Below, piece by piece: positions 33,729-41,578 of a stretch of 64,000 bases of DNA; the first letter of the stretch is position 1; every line of letters begins with the position of its first letter. A program made the position numbers and the translations under genes. Source of the DNA: CAYHHI01 sp964356335 (GTDB lineage: Bacteria > Arandabacterota > Arandabacteria > Arandabacterales > Arandabacteraceae). Below the pieces are notes generated by a model. That model saw nothing but the letters and a program-made list of their open reading frames with translations. It made no database searches and had not been told where the DNA came from. Location: assembly GCA_964356335.1 (NCBI GenBank), contig CAYHHI010000007.1, positions 1 to 64,000 on the forward strand, in the 5' to 3' direction.

Positions 33729-35255
33729 CTATCGCGTGAAGATGCCCGGCCCGTGGTCTATCTTGCCCAGCCTTTCGGTGACCAGGTCCGCGGCCTTTGC
33801 TTCATCTTTGTCTATGCCGCACGCCACCTCGGCGATCTTGGCCAGCTTATCCAGATTTATGTGCCTGAGAGCCATGAGCCTTGCTGCTTCCGTGTTTCCG
33901 CCGCCGTGGATAGCCATCGCCGACCAGTTGGTGCCCCTGGTGAGATTCTCGATCAGCCGCCATATCCTCAGCCTGTCCTCCACGGTCATGCCTTCTTTGG
34001 CAGATGCCAGGTACTTGCTTATCTTGGGGCCTATCTCACTGTTCGCGAGGTCCTTTGCGGAAGGCGCTGTTTCGCCTATCCCCGACATTATCTCTCTTGC
34101 GTAGCGCAGTGAATTGAAGGGGAGCGTGGTGGCCTGAAACTTGGTGCTGTGGGCAATCAAGGAATTTGGAATCCAGGCTCCCGACTCGTGGGTGAAGCCC
34201 TCATAGCCCGCGGCAAGCGACAGGGAATAGAGCGTCTCGGCCGATATCCCCATCTCAGCGAGTTTTGACATTATGTGACCCATCTTCGTGACGTTGATGG
34301 AATCCGCTGCGAGCTTGGTGGCGCCCAGCAGGAGACTCAGACCGCCTGACTTGCATGCTCCCGCGGTGAGCCTGTGGATGGATGTGAAGTACTCAAGGAA
34401 TTTCCCGGTGAACTGCCATTCCTCGCACATGAAGACCCGGTCCCAGGGCACAAAGACATCCTCCACAATCAGCATCGCCTGATGGTCCGCGTACTTCTTG
34501 CCCACATCGACCATCTCGACCTCATCGTCACCAAATCTCAGGTCAACCGGGAACCGGCCGAGGACGTAAGTGAGGCCCGGTGTGTCAACGGGCAAGGCAC
34601 AAGCCACGGCATATGTCTTTCCCTCTTCGGTCAGCGCAGTCGTGGGCAGTATCACAACCTCGTTTGCAAGCACGATCCCAGTCTGATTGAGTTTCGCACC
34701 CCTTATCACTATCCCATCCTTGCGCTTCTCAACTATGCGGAGATACAGGTCAGGATCCTTTTGCTCCTGGGGCTTGAGTTTCCTGTCACCCTTGGGGTCG
34801 GTGAGGGCAGCGGTCACCGTGAGGTCCTCTTCCTGCACCCGCGTCAGCCAGGTCTTCAGACGCTTGTGGTACTCGGTACCCATGGCCTTATCGATCTCAT
34901 AGGTGGTGGGGTAAAGGCCTGAGATCGCCTCAGAGCCCGTGCAGCGGAAGGTACAGCATCCCAGGATTTCTCCCATCGCCCTGGCAAGCCTGGTTTTCCG
35001 AACAGCATCCTCCTGGTTCATCAGGGGAGAGGCGTAGAAGTTGCAGACCTTCCCCGTGAGATGGGATTTGGTCGTGAGAAGGTCCTTAAACTTGGGATGA
35101 CGCGAAAGCTCGTAAACCTTCTTTATGGTGTCAAGCGATGGCTTCAGGGCAGAGTGTTCAAGTGGATTCTTGATCTTCTCACCCCGGAACCAGATGTTCA
35201 TCGGTCTTCGGGCTTTCAATCTCGACACAAACTCTTCAGGCGATTTAAGTGGCAT
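33729..35255 (-). CDS. abfD: 4-hydroxybutyryl-CoA dehydratase/vinylacetyl-CoA isomerase-like flavoprotein
   Basis: A 508-residue member of the 4-hydroxyphenylacetate 3-monooxygenase (HpaB) flavoprotein superfamily. It carries the 4Fe-4S ligand set described for AbfD: Cys-x3-Cys in C-T-F-R-C near residue 118 and His-x6-Cys in H-R-L-T-A-G-A-C near residue 315, followed by Lys. Plain oxygenases of the superfamily lack these. AbfD dehydrates 4-hydroxybutyryl-CoA to crotonyl-CoA by a ketyl-radical route in 4-aminobutyrate or succinate fermentation and in the 3HP/4HB cycle. The ATG at 35255 has AAAGGAG upstream, preferred to one at 35300. asnA follows. Confidence 0.85.
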   Translation of the reverse strand: MPLKSPEEFVSRLKARRPMNIWFRGEKIKNPLEHSALKPSLDTIKKVYELSRHPKFKDLLTTKSHLTGKVCNFYASPLMNQEDAVRKTRLARAMGEILGCCTFRCTGSEAISGLYPTTYEIDKAMGTEYHKRLKTWLTRVQEEDLTVTAALTDPKGDRKLKPQEQKDPDLYLRIVEKRKDGIVIRGAKLNQTGIVLANEVVILPTTALTEEGKTYAVACALPVDTPGLTYVLGRFPVDLRFGDDEVEMVDVGKKYADHQAMLIVEDVFVPWDRVFMCEEWQFTGKFLEYFTSIHRLTAGACKSGGLSLLLGATKLAADSINVTKMGHIMSKLAEMGISAETLYSLSLAAGYEGFTHESGAWIPNSLIAHSTKFQATTLPFNSLRYAREIMSGIGETAPSAKDLANSEIGPKISKYLASAKEGMTVEDRLRIWRLIENLTRGTNWSAMAIHGGGNTEAARLMALRHINLDKLAKIAEVACGIDKDEAKAADLVTERLGKIDHGPGIFTR

Positions 35256-35305
35256 CTCGGTTCTCCTTTTCTGAATCACGCGGGCCTGGACACAAATCAC
35301 AGAAA

Positions 35306-35334
35306 GGATAACAAGCGCTGGTTGCCAAAGTCAA
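35306..35334 (-). promoter_or_regulatory. Promoter for the abfD-asnA unit
   Basis: On the minus strand TTGACT (35334-35329), 17 bases, TTATCC (35311-35306), 50 bases before the start codon. Confidence 0.5.
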
Positions 35335-35449
35335 GTGCGCCGGCGCCTTTTCGGGGCCCGACGAGGCCCTGGACTTCCGTGGGCAGCATCGATCTCTCAC
35401 CCCAAGACGGCTTCCGTTTCCAAGCCGCAGATGCAGCCTTTCACAAGGA

Positions 35450-35478
35450 TTGACACGCGTGTCGCATATTGTTAGAGT
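35450..35478 (+). promoter_or_regulatory. Promoter for the four-gene membrane cluster
   Basis: TTGACA (35450-35455), 17 bases, TAGAGT (35473-35478), divergent from the abfD promoter. The cluster's first start codon is at 35511. Confidence 0.55.
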
Positions 35479-35510
35479 CGCAGCATATGCCCACAGTTAA
35501 GGAGGCACAA

Positions 35511-36644
35511 ATGAGAAGAGTCCTCATCTGCATTTCCTCTGTGACGCTGTTGGTCATGACATCCGCACCGGCCCTGTCACAGGTTCTCTCGGATTCTCCG
35601 ATCAAGGCCCCCAACGCTCATGATACACCCAATGATGGCGGCCGGAGCATAACCGTGACCTGGGAGGCAGTCGAAGACACACCGGTCTCGATACTGCGCG
35701 CAACCTCGCGCGATGGAGATTTCCAGGTAGTCGGTGAATCACGGGGCCTCGCCCGTTCCTATACTGACAGAGGGGTCGAGAACCGCAAGCCATATTATTA
35801 TAGACTCGGCAACGAGATCGGTGAGGAGACCCAATACACCGCATCCTTCGGACCTGCCACATCCAAGACCAATTGGATCCACAAGGGCAGGATCAATGCC
35901 CTGGTCCTCACCGTCCTTATGTTCGCGCTCGTCGTACGCTTCATAGCAATTGCCAAGAAGGGTCAGCACCTCTACATCCGGAGGATCGCGGGACTCGCTG
36001 CCATTGATGAAGCAGTGGGAAGGGCCACTGAGATGGGAAAGAAGATGCTCTATATTCCCGGCATCATGAGCATCAGCGAGATTCAGACCATCGCGAGCCT
36101 TGCGATCCTTCAGCATGTCGCCAAGCAATGCGCGATCTATGGAACCCATCTTGAGGTGCCGAACAAGGATCCCTTGACGTTTTCGGCCGCCAGGGAAACC
36201 GTGAAGCAAGCCTTTCTTGAGGCGGGAAAGCCTGACCAGTACAAAGAAGAAATGGTCACCTATCTTACCTACGACCAGTTTGCTTATGCCGCGTCGGTGT
36301 CCGGGAAAATGGTGCGGGAGAGGCCCGCCACCAACTTCCTTATCGGTTCCTTCTTTGCCGAGTCACTGATCTTCGCCGAGACAGGTCAGAGTACGGGCGC
36401 CATGCAGATTGCCGGCACTGCCGACGTGACGCAGCTCCCATTCTTTGTGACCACTTGTGACTACACCCTGATGGGCGAAGAGCTATTTGCCGCGAGTGCG
36501 TATCTGTCGAAGGAGCCCGTGCTCCTGGGAAGCATAAAGGCCCAGGATTGGACCAAGGCGACGATCATGGCCGTAATGGCTGCGGGAATAGTATTCCTTG
36601 CCTTCGGATCTCAATTCATACGAAGCTTGCTGGTGGCTCGCTAG
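35511..36644 (+). CDS. Membrane protein with FN3-like region, DUF6754-type
   Basis: A 377-residue protein. A signal peptide or anchor covers residues 1-24. Residues 40-115 look like a fibronectin type III-like domain (T-V-T-W-E-A-V-E-D and K-P-Y-Y-Y-R-L). A membrane helix follows near 129-148. A long, probably cytoplasmic domain comes next (G-K-K-M-L-Y-I-P-G, T-Y-D-Q-F-A-Y-A, G-S-F-F-A-E-S). A last membrane helix lies near residues 349-370. The combination matches what I know as DUF6754. Start ATG 35511 has AAGGAGG upstream. It heads a tight run of four genes, all with membrane segments; function unknown. Confidence 0.75.
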   Translation: MRRVLICISSVTLLVMTSAPALSQVLSDSPIKAPNAHDTPNDGGRSITVTWEAVEDTPVSILRATSRDGDFQVVGESRGLARSYTDRGVENRKPYYYRLGNEIGEETQYTASFGPATSKTNWIHKGRINALVLTVLMFALVVRFIAIAKKGQHLYIRRIAGLAAIDEAVGRATEMGKKMLYIPGIMSISEIQTIASLAILQHVAKQCAIYGTHLEVPNKDPLTFSAARETVKQAFLEAGKPDQYKEEMVTYLTYDQFAYAASVSGKMVRERPATNFLIGSFFAESLIFAETGQSTGAMQIAGTADVTQLPFFVTTCDYTLMGEELFAASAYLSKEPVLLGSIKAQDWTKATIMAVMAAGIVFLAFGSQFIRSLLVAR

Positions 36645-36656
36645 AGGGAGGAGCTC

Positions 36657-37295
36657 GTGAAAAGAACAGTGCCGCTTGTACTGACATTTGTGATAGGCAT
36701 GTACCCCATTTTCGCCTTCTTCGTTCCGCACAATGTCGTGTCCGATCTCAACGATAAGCTCGACAGCTGGCTTGTGATTGTATCCGCATTTGCTCTGCCT
36801 CTCGGAGCCGTCAACGTGATCATGACCAATGCGGAGAAGATAAAGCGGGGTCAGAAGGGCTGGCCGTATTCCATAGTCATCCTGGCGAGTCTTGGCGTGA
36901 TGGCGGTCTTTGGATGCCTTAACGCAAGTGCCGAGGAAGGTTTTCACCCCTATTTCCAGTACTTGTTCGTGAACCTTGTCTCACCCCTTCAGTCAACGAT
37001 GTTCTCGCTTCTAGCCTTCTACGTCGCCTCTGCCGCGTACCGCGCTTTCAGAGCCAAGAATCTTGATGCGACGATTCTTCTGGTCGCGGCGATCGTGGTG
37101 ATGCTTGGGCGGATACCCTTCGGAGACATGCTGTCTAAGGGTTCGATGACCCCGATCAGCGAGTGGTTGATGACTATTCCCAATACTGCTGCTCAGAGAG
37201 GCATCATTATCGGTGCCGCTCTTGGTGCAGCCGCGATGTCCATCAGGGTAATACTCGGAATAGAGAGAACGTATCTTGGAAGCGGCAAGGACTAG
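36657..37295 (+). CDS. Polytopic membrane protein of unknown function (cluster gene 2)
   Basis: A 212-residue protein with about six hydrophobic segments (near residues 4-24, 39-57, 68-87, 103-127, 138-155 and 186-203) and short loops. No enzymatic motif is visible. GTG start preceded by GGGAGGAG, 12 bases after the first cluster gene. Conserved spacing with its neighbours suggests one membrane complex. Confidence 0.75.
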   Translation: MKRTVPLVLTFVIGMYPIFAFFVPHNVVSDLNDKLDSWLVIVSAFALPLGAVNVIMTNAEKIKRGQKGWPYSIVILASLGVMAVFGCLNASAEEGFHPYFQYLFVNLVSPLQSTMFSLLAFYVASAAYRAFRAKNLDATILLVAAIVVMLGRIPFGDMLSKGSMTPISEWLMTIPNTAAQRGIIIGAALGAAAMSIRVILGIERTYLGSGKD

Positions 37296-37304
37296 GAGGC
37301 TACG

Positions 37305-38174
37305 ATGGATCTCAAGAGAATGCTCTATATCGATCGCAGGATAATCTACTTGCTCGTGGCGATCGGGGCTCTGGTTCCTATCATAAGGCCAATAGGTTTG
37401 CCGGTAGTGCCAACCTCGCCCGTGGAGAAGCTCTTCGACAAGATCGAGAGCCTCGGTCCCGAGAACTCCGTGATTGTCTCTTTTGATTACGGTCCTTCTT
37501 CCGAACCGGAGTTGAACCCGATGGCAGAAGCCATAATGAGGCACCTTTTCATAAAGAAGGCGAAGATGATCGTTATGGCGTTCTTCCCGCTGGGTGGAGT
37601 TTCAGAGGCAATAGCCGAGCTCAACAAAATCGCGGCTGAGTTCACTCCCGAGTACGGCGTCGATTACGTGAATCTTGGCTACAAGGAAGGTGCTCAGGCA
37701 GCCATGAAAAGAATGGCCGTCAGCATCAAGGATCTCTTCCCTGCCGACGTTTCCGGCAGGGAGACGGCTTCCATGCCCATTATACAGGCGACCAAGAACT
37801 ATAAGGATGTTGCAGTCGTGATAAGCCTGTCGACGGGCATTATAGGCGAGTATTGGGCGAATCTGGTCAATGCCCAGTTCGGCGTACCCGTTGCCGTAGG
37901 TTGCACGGCTGTCTCCGCACCTAAGTATTACGCTTATCTCCGTGCCGGCCAAATGATGAGCCTCCTGGGCGGCCTCAAGGGCGCGAGCGAATATGAGAAA
38001 TTAATGAAAGACCACTATGAGGTGGCGCGTGAGACTTACGCCAAACCCGCGGAGAAGAAAGCATCGGCAACCACAGGCATGGATGTCCAATCGATTGTCC
38101 ATGTCATTATCATAGCGTTCATAATATTCGGAAACACGATCTACTTCCTCACTATCCGACAGGGAGGCAAATGA
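37305..38174 (+). CDS. Bitopic membrane protein of unknown function (cluster gene 3)
   Basis: A 289-residue protein with a hydrophobic segment near residues 13-35 and another near 264-284. The middle is a soluble alpha/beta-looking domain with S-V-I-V-S-F-D-Y-G-P and a G-I-I-G-E-Y-W-A-N segment. Two termini anchored in the membrane with the domain outside (or inside) is the simplest model. No known catalytic motif recognised. It begins 9 bases after gene 2 and overlaps gene 4 by 4 bases. Confidence 0.75.
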   Translation: MDLKRMLYIDRRIIYLLVAIGALVPIIRPIGLPVVPTSPVEKLFDKIESLGPENSVIVSFDYGPSSEPELNPMAEAIMRHLFIKKAKMIVMAFFPLGGVSEAIAELNKIAAEFTPEYGVDYVNLGYKEGAQAAMKRMAVSIKDLFPADVSGRETASMPIIQATKNYKDVAVVISLSTGIIGEYWANLVNAQFGVPVAVGCTAVSAPKYYAYLRAGQMMSLLGGLKGASEYEKLMKDHYEVARETYAKPAEKKASATTGMDVQSIVHVIIIAFIIFGNTIYFLTIRQGGK

Positions 38175-38809
38175 TGGGCGTCTCAATCGGTGTATGGCTG
38201 AATGCGCTTTTCACGCTTTTCATTCTGAGTTTTCTCTACAAGGATAACCCCCTCTTCAGGGTCGCAGAGAGTGTCTTTGCGGGGATGTCGCTGGGCTACT
38301 ATATCGGACTTTCGTGGCAGCAGACCCTCAAGCCGAATCTCTACGCGCCTCTGAAGGTAAGCTTCACGGGTGACCTCCACTATCTGCTTCTGATTCCGAC
38401 GGCCCTCGGTATCCTGCTCTATTTCAGATATGTTCCGAGGATAGCCTGGATGTCGCGTATCGCCCTGGCTGTTTACATCGGTTACTACGTAGGCGTCTAT
38501 CTTGTACAGAAGCTGCACGGTGAAGTCCTGCCCCAGACAAGGGACACCATTCTGTCGGTGACGGGAGGTGGCTGGTTGGCCGTGGAGAACATCATCCTGA
38601 TGATTGGAGTGTTCTCGGTACTGATCTACTTCTACTTCTCTATGGAACACAAAGGTGTAGTGGGGCGGGTGTCGAAGGTGGGAATTTGGTTCCTGATGAT
38701 CTCCTTCGGTGCGAGCTTTGGTTACACCGTTATGGCTCGAGTATCGCTCTTGATGGGAAGGTTCACTTTCTTGGTGAATCACTGGATCCGACCGCTGATC
38801 TCAGGATAG
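38171..38809 (+). CDS. Polytopic membrane protein of unknown function (cluster gene 4)
   Basis: A 212-residue protein with about six hydrophobic segments. The first holds W-L-N-A-L-F-T-L-F-I-L-S-F-L-Y; a later one contains the aromatic run Y-I-G-Y-Y-V-G-V-Y. ATG overlaps the stop of gene 3, with GGAGGC upstream. As with the other three genes nothing suggests a transporter signature or enzyme. Function unknown. Confidence 0.75.
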   Translation: MMGVSIGVWLNALFTLFILSFLYKDNPLFRVAESVFAGMSLGYYIGLSWQQTLKPNLYAPLKVSFTGDLHYLLLIPTALGILLYFRYVPRIAWMSRIALAVYIGYYVGVYLVQKLHGEVLPQTRDTILSVTGGGWLAVENIILMIGVFSVLIYFYFSMEHKGVVGRVSKVGIWFLMISFGASFGYTVMARVSLLMGRFTFLVNHWIRPLISG

Positions 38810-38992
38810 GCCGAGGCGGGCCCTGAAGACCAATAGCGGTGGAAGTAAGTGTGAGTAAGGTTCTGGATGACTCGCAGGTGATGAGGGGATATGGGGCACC
38901 GGGTTGTTGCGCTTTGACTGATTTCGGCGTGACCGATTGGTTTGTCGGCGTCGTGAAGGGCATGATCCGAGTCTGAAGGAGGAAAGAGCCCC

Positions 38993-39757
38993 ATGGGAAG
39001 AGTCCTTGCTTTGCAGAAAGGCATAATCTACGGGCCGGTCGATTCGCGAAGGCTCGGCCGTTCACTCGGGATAAATCTCATGCCCACTGGCTACAAGGTC
39101 TGCTCTTTCAACTGCATTTACTGCCACTATGGCTGGACCAAATATCTTGAACCGGATGTATCAAGACACATCCGTGAGCTGCCCGCTGCCGGCGAAGTCG
39201 AAAGAGAACTCGAGAAGACCCTGAGAACCATAGAACCTCCTCAATTCATAACCTTCTCCGGAAATGGTGAGGCAAGCCTCCATCCTGATTTTCCTGCTAT
39301 TGTCGATGCAGTGCTTTCGGTCCGGGACCGGGTTGGGAGCTCGGCCAGGGTAGCGATCCTGTCCAATTCGACGGGTGTATCGAGTGCGGGAGTGAGGCAG
39401 GCCTTGCAGAAGCTGGATTTGCGGATAATGAAGCTCGATGCCGGAACCCCGGAGGTCTTGAGGAGAATCAACCGGCCGGCACGGGGCATCTCACTCGACA
39501 GAATAGGTGAAGGCCTGAGCTTGCTTCGGGACGTCACGCTGCAATCGGCCTTCGTGGAAGGCGAGGTCACCAACTCGACAGCCGAAGATATCGAGACCTG
39601 GCTCGCGCAGGTGAAACCTATCAAGCCCACGTTTGTACAGGTTTACAGCCTTGAGAATGCACCGGCGATGGACACGCTCACTGGAGTGCCGACACCGAAG
39701 CTGGAGAGAATCGTCCGCCGCCTTGAAGGTATTGGCATCAAGGCTGGTGCCTACTGA
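38993..39757 (+). CDS. Radical SAM protein (COG0731-like)
   Basis: A 254-residue radical S-adenosylmethionine enzyme. The 4Fe-4S motif is C-S-F-N-C-I-Y-C (Cys-x3-Cys-x2-Cys) near residues 38-45, followed by a G-N-G-E-A-S-L-H-P segment that contacts SAM. The N-terminus G-P-V-D-S-R-R-L-G-R-S-L-G-I is typical of COG0731 wyosine-base-like proteins. Substrate unknown; a tRNA modification role is only suggested by distant homologues. GGAGGAAA precedes the ATG. It stands alone. Confidence 0.85.
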   Translation: MGRVLALQKGIIYGPVDSRRLGRSLGINLMPTGYKVCSFNCIYCHYGWTKYLEPDVSRHIRELPAAGEVERELEKTLRTIEPPQFITFSGNGEASLHPDFPAIVDAVLSVRDRVGSSARVAILSNSTGVSSAGVRQALQKLDLRIMKLDAGTPEVLRRINRPARGISLDRIGEGLSLLRDVTLQSAFVEGEVTNSTAEDIETWLAQVKPIKPTFVQVYSLENAPAMDTLTGVPTPKLERIVRRLEGIGIKAGAY

Positions 39758-39834
39758 GCATGGCCCCGCCGAGCCTGACCCTTCTCGGCACTGCCTTCTG
39801 GACGCGCCCTGCTCCAAGACGCTGACACCATTCC

Positions 39835-40266
39835 TTAATGAGTGCTCGAGACCAAGCGCTTGATCGTTGAATCCTTGAGAAGCCCTTCGAATTCCTCTAT
39901 AGTCTTCACAATGATGTCGGCGGTGTATTTCACGACCCAGTTGTGCTCAAGCGTGGTGATCGCCACCACCTTGACACCGGCCTTCTTTGCTTCCCACATT
40001 TCTATGGCGCTTCCCATGCTTGCCTCTGGCAGATACGCAACGAGCAGCTGGCTCGTCCTCGCGGCCTCAACAGACTCCTCGAAGACGCTGAAGGCCCTGG
40101 CTTCGTCATAGAGGAGCGACTCCGGATGAAGGCTCACGGGGCAATAGATCGCGGCCTCGGGAAGATATTCTCCGACGAGGTTCCGCAGGCGTATGCGGTA
40201 TGCCTGTTCATGGACTGCGAAATGAGATATCGAACCCTGTATGATTCCGCAAATAAACACTCTCAT
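39835..40266 (-). CDS. Nucleoside 2-deoxyribosyltransferase-like protein
   Basis: A 143-residue protein resembling the NDRT fold. It starts R-V-F-I-C-G, and its later S-M-G-S-A-I-E-M-W-E-A-K-K-A-G matches the place where the family has G-T-x-x-E-x-x-x-A. Glu in that motif is the usual nucleophile. It may process nucleosides or nucleotides, but distant homologues also sense or cleave NAD-like compounds, so substrate cannot be named. GGGGGAGG precedes the ATG. It is convergent with the radical SAM gene. Confidence 0.6.
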   Translation of the reverse strand: MRVFICGIIQGSISHFAVHEQAYRIRLRNLVGEYLPEAAIYCPVSLHPESLLYDEARAFSVFEESVEAARTSQLLVAYLPEASMGSAIEMWEAKKAGVKVVAITTLEHNWVVKYTADIIVKTIEEFEGLLKDSTIKRLVSSTH

Positions 40267-40326
40267 GTCATTGCCTCCCCCAAAGTTAGCGGGTCTTTTT
40301 CCATGGATTTGTGTCTAATATTTTAG

Positions 40327-40355
40327 TTGCAAGGTTTTACACACGGTATTACTAT
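40327..40355 (+). promoter_or_regulatory. Possible promoter for the glucan gene cluster
   Basis: TTGCAA (40327-40332), 17 bases, TACTAT (40350-40355), about 70 bases upstream of the DUF4912 gene. Confidence 0.42.
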
Positions 40356-40427
40356 AGGCTAAGCGTCGAGAATTAGCCAGGCTGAAAGAGAATCTACCCT
40401 GGGGCAAGCCCGAGGGGGAGGTTTGTA

Positions 40428-41552
40428 ATGGAGAAGAAGGATCTTCTTGCGAAGACAAAGAAAAGCCTTCTGGACATGGCCACCGACCGGCGCATACCGG
40501 GTCGCTCGGCGATGAGCAAGGCCGAGCTTGTCAAGGCCATCTTGAAGGCTGGCGCGAAAAGGGAAAAGGAGGTTCGGGCGAAGGCTGCCGAGCCAAAGGT
40601 CACTCGCCAGGTGAAGAAGCAGGCTGCGCCCGTACGAGAGAGAGTTCTCGTAAGAAGGAGCTGGCGGGAGCAGCAGGCAGTCGTCCAGCACGCCAAGTAT
40701 GAATCCAAGATAGAACGAAGGCCTGCCGGGCCTCCTAAGCCCACGGAGATAATCCCGCCGACGCCCGAGATTCCTGCCTCATACGGGGCAGACAGAATTG
40801 TTCTTCTTGTGAGGGACCCCTACTGGGTTCACGTTTACTGGGACATCTCAAGGGAGACTCTCTTGAGGGCCAAGGGAGTTTTGAAGGACCAATGGTACGA
40901 CGCCAAGTCCATCTTGAGAGTCCACGATGTGACGGGTGTAGATTTTGACGGGCGGAATTCGAATTCCTATTCTGACATAGCCATTGAAGGCGGATCCACC
41001 AACTGGTACATAAATACGCGTGTCCCGAACAGGACTTACTGTGTTGACGTAGGGTTGCTCTCGCGTTCGGGCAAGTTTGTCTTGCTTGCGCGATCTAACA
41101 AGGCAACAACCCCCAGGGATGCACCTTCGGATGTAGTTGACGAGAAATGGATGATACCTGATTGGGAGTTCGAGAAAGTCTATGCGCTCTCGGGCGGTTT
41201 CAGTATCGGTACCAGTTCACTTGAACTCAAGGAAATGATGGAAAAGGCTCTTGGTGGGGAGATGGGTTCCGGTGCAGTTGGCAGCCTCGCGATTTCGAGC
41301 CCCGTTGGCAAGCCGCGTGCTCGCGGTTTCTGGTTCAGAGTGGGGACGGAGCTCATTGTCTATGGGGCGACAGAGCCAGATGCCAAAGTGACACTTCAGG
41401 GACAACCAGTCAAACTTAAGCCGGATGGTACCTTCAGTGTCAGGTTCGCTCTGCCGGATGGAGAGCAGGTGATTCCGGCAGTTGCCGAGTCAAAGGACGG
41501 CGTTGAGAGGCGCACAATCACCTCGATTGTGACCAAGAAGACTGAAGAATAG
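40428..41552 (+). CDS. DUF4912 protein with Rho-N/SAP-like N-terminus
   Basis: A 374-residue protein. Residues 1-45 resemble a Rho N-terminal or SAP-like helical domain (M-S-K-A-E-L-V-K-A-I-L). A basic linker follows to about residue 110. The DUF4912 domain begins at D-R-I-V-L-L-V-R-D-P-Y-W-V-H-V-Y-W-D-I and includes W-Y-I-N-T-R-V-P-N. The C-terminal 80 residues are a small beta-rich domain. DUF4912 proteins have no assigned activity but are often encoded beside GH57 glucan enzymes, as here: the GH57 gene starts 26 bases downstream. GGGGGAGG precedes the ATG. A carbohydrate-binding or regulatory role is an inference. Confidence 0.85.
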   Translation: MEKKDLLAKTKKSLLDMATDRRIPGRSAMSKAELVKAILKAGAKREKEVRAKAAEPKVTRQVKKQAAPVRERVLVRRSWREQQAVVQHAKYESKIERRPAGPPKPTEIIPPTPEIPASYGADRIVLLVRDPYWVHVYWDISRETLLRAKGVLKDQWYDAKSILRVHDVTGVDFDGRNSNSYSDIAIEGGSTNWYINTRVPNRTYCVDVGLLSRSGKFVLLARSNKATTPRDAPSDVVDEKWMIPDWEFEKVYALSGGFSIGTSSLELKEMMEKALGGEMGSGAVGSLAISSPVGKPRARGFWFRVGTELIVYGATEPDAKVTLQGQPVKLKPDGTFSVRFALPDGEQVIPAVAESKDGVERRTITSIVTKKTEE

Positions 41553-41578
41553 ACCCAGCCAGAGAAACGAGATCAAAG

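Noticed and set aside
39768..39789. Short GCCGAG/CTCGGC hairpin between the radical SAM and deoxyribosyltransferase-like genes
   Set aside because: Only six base pairs and no T-run; too weak to call a terminator.
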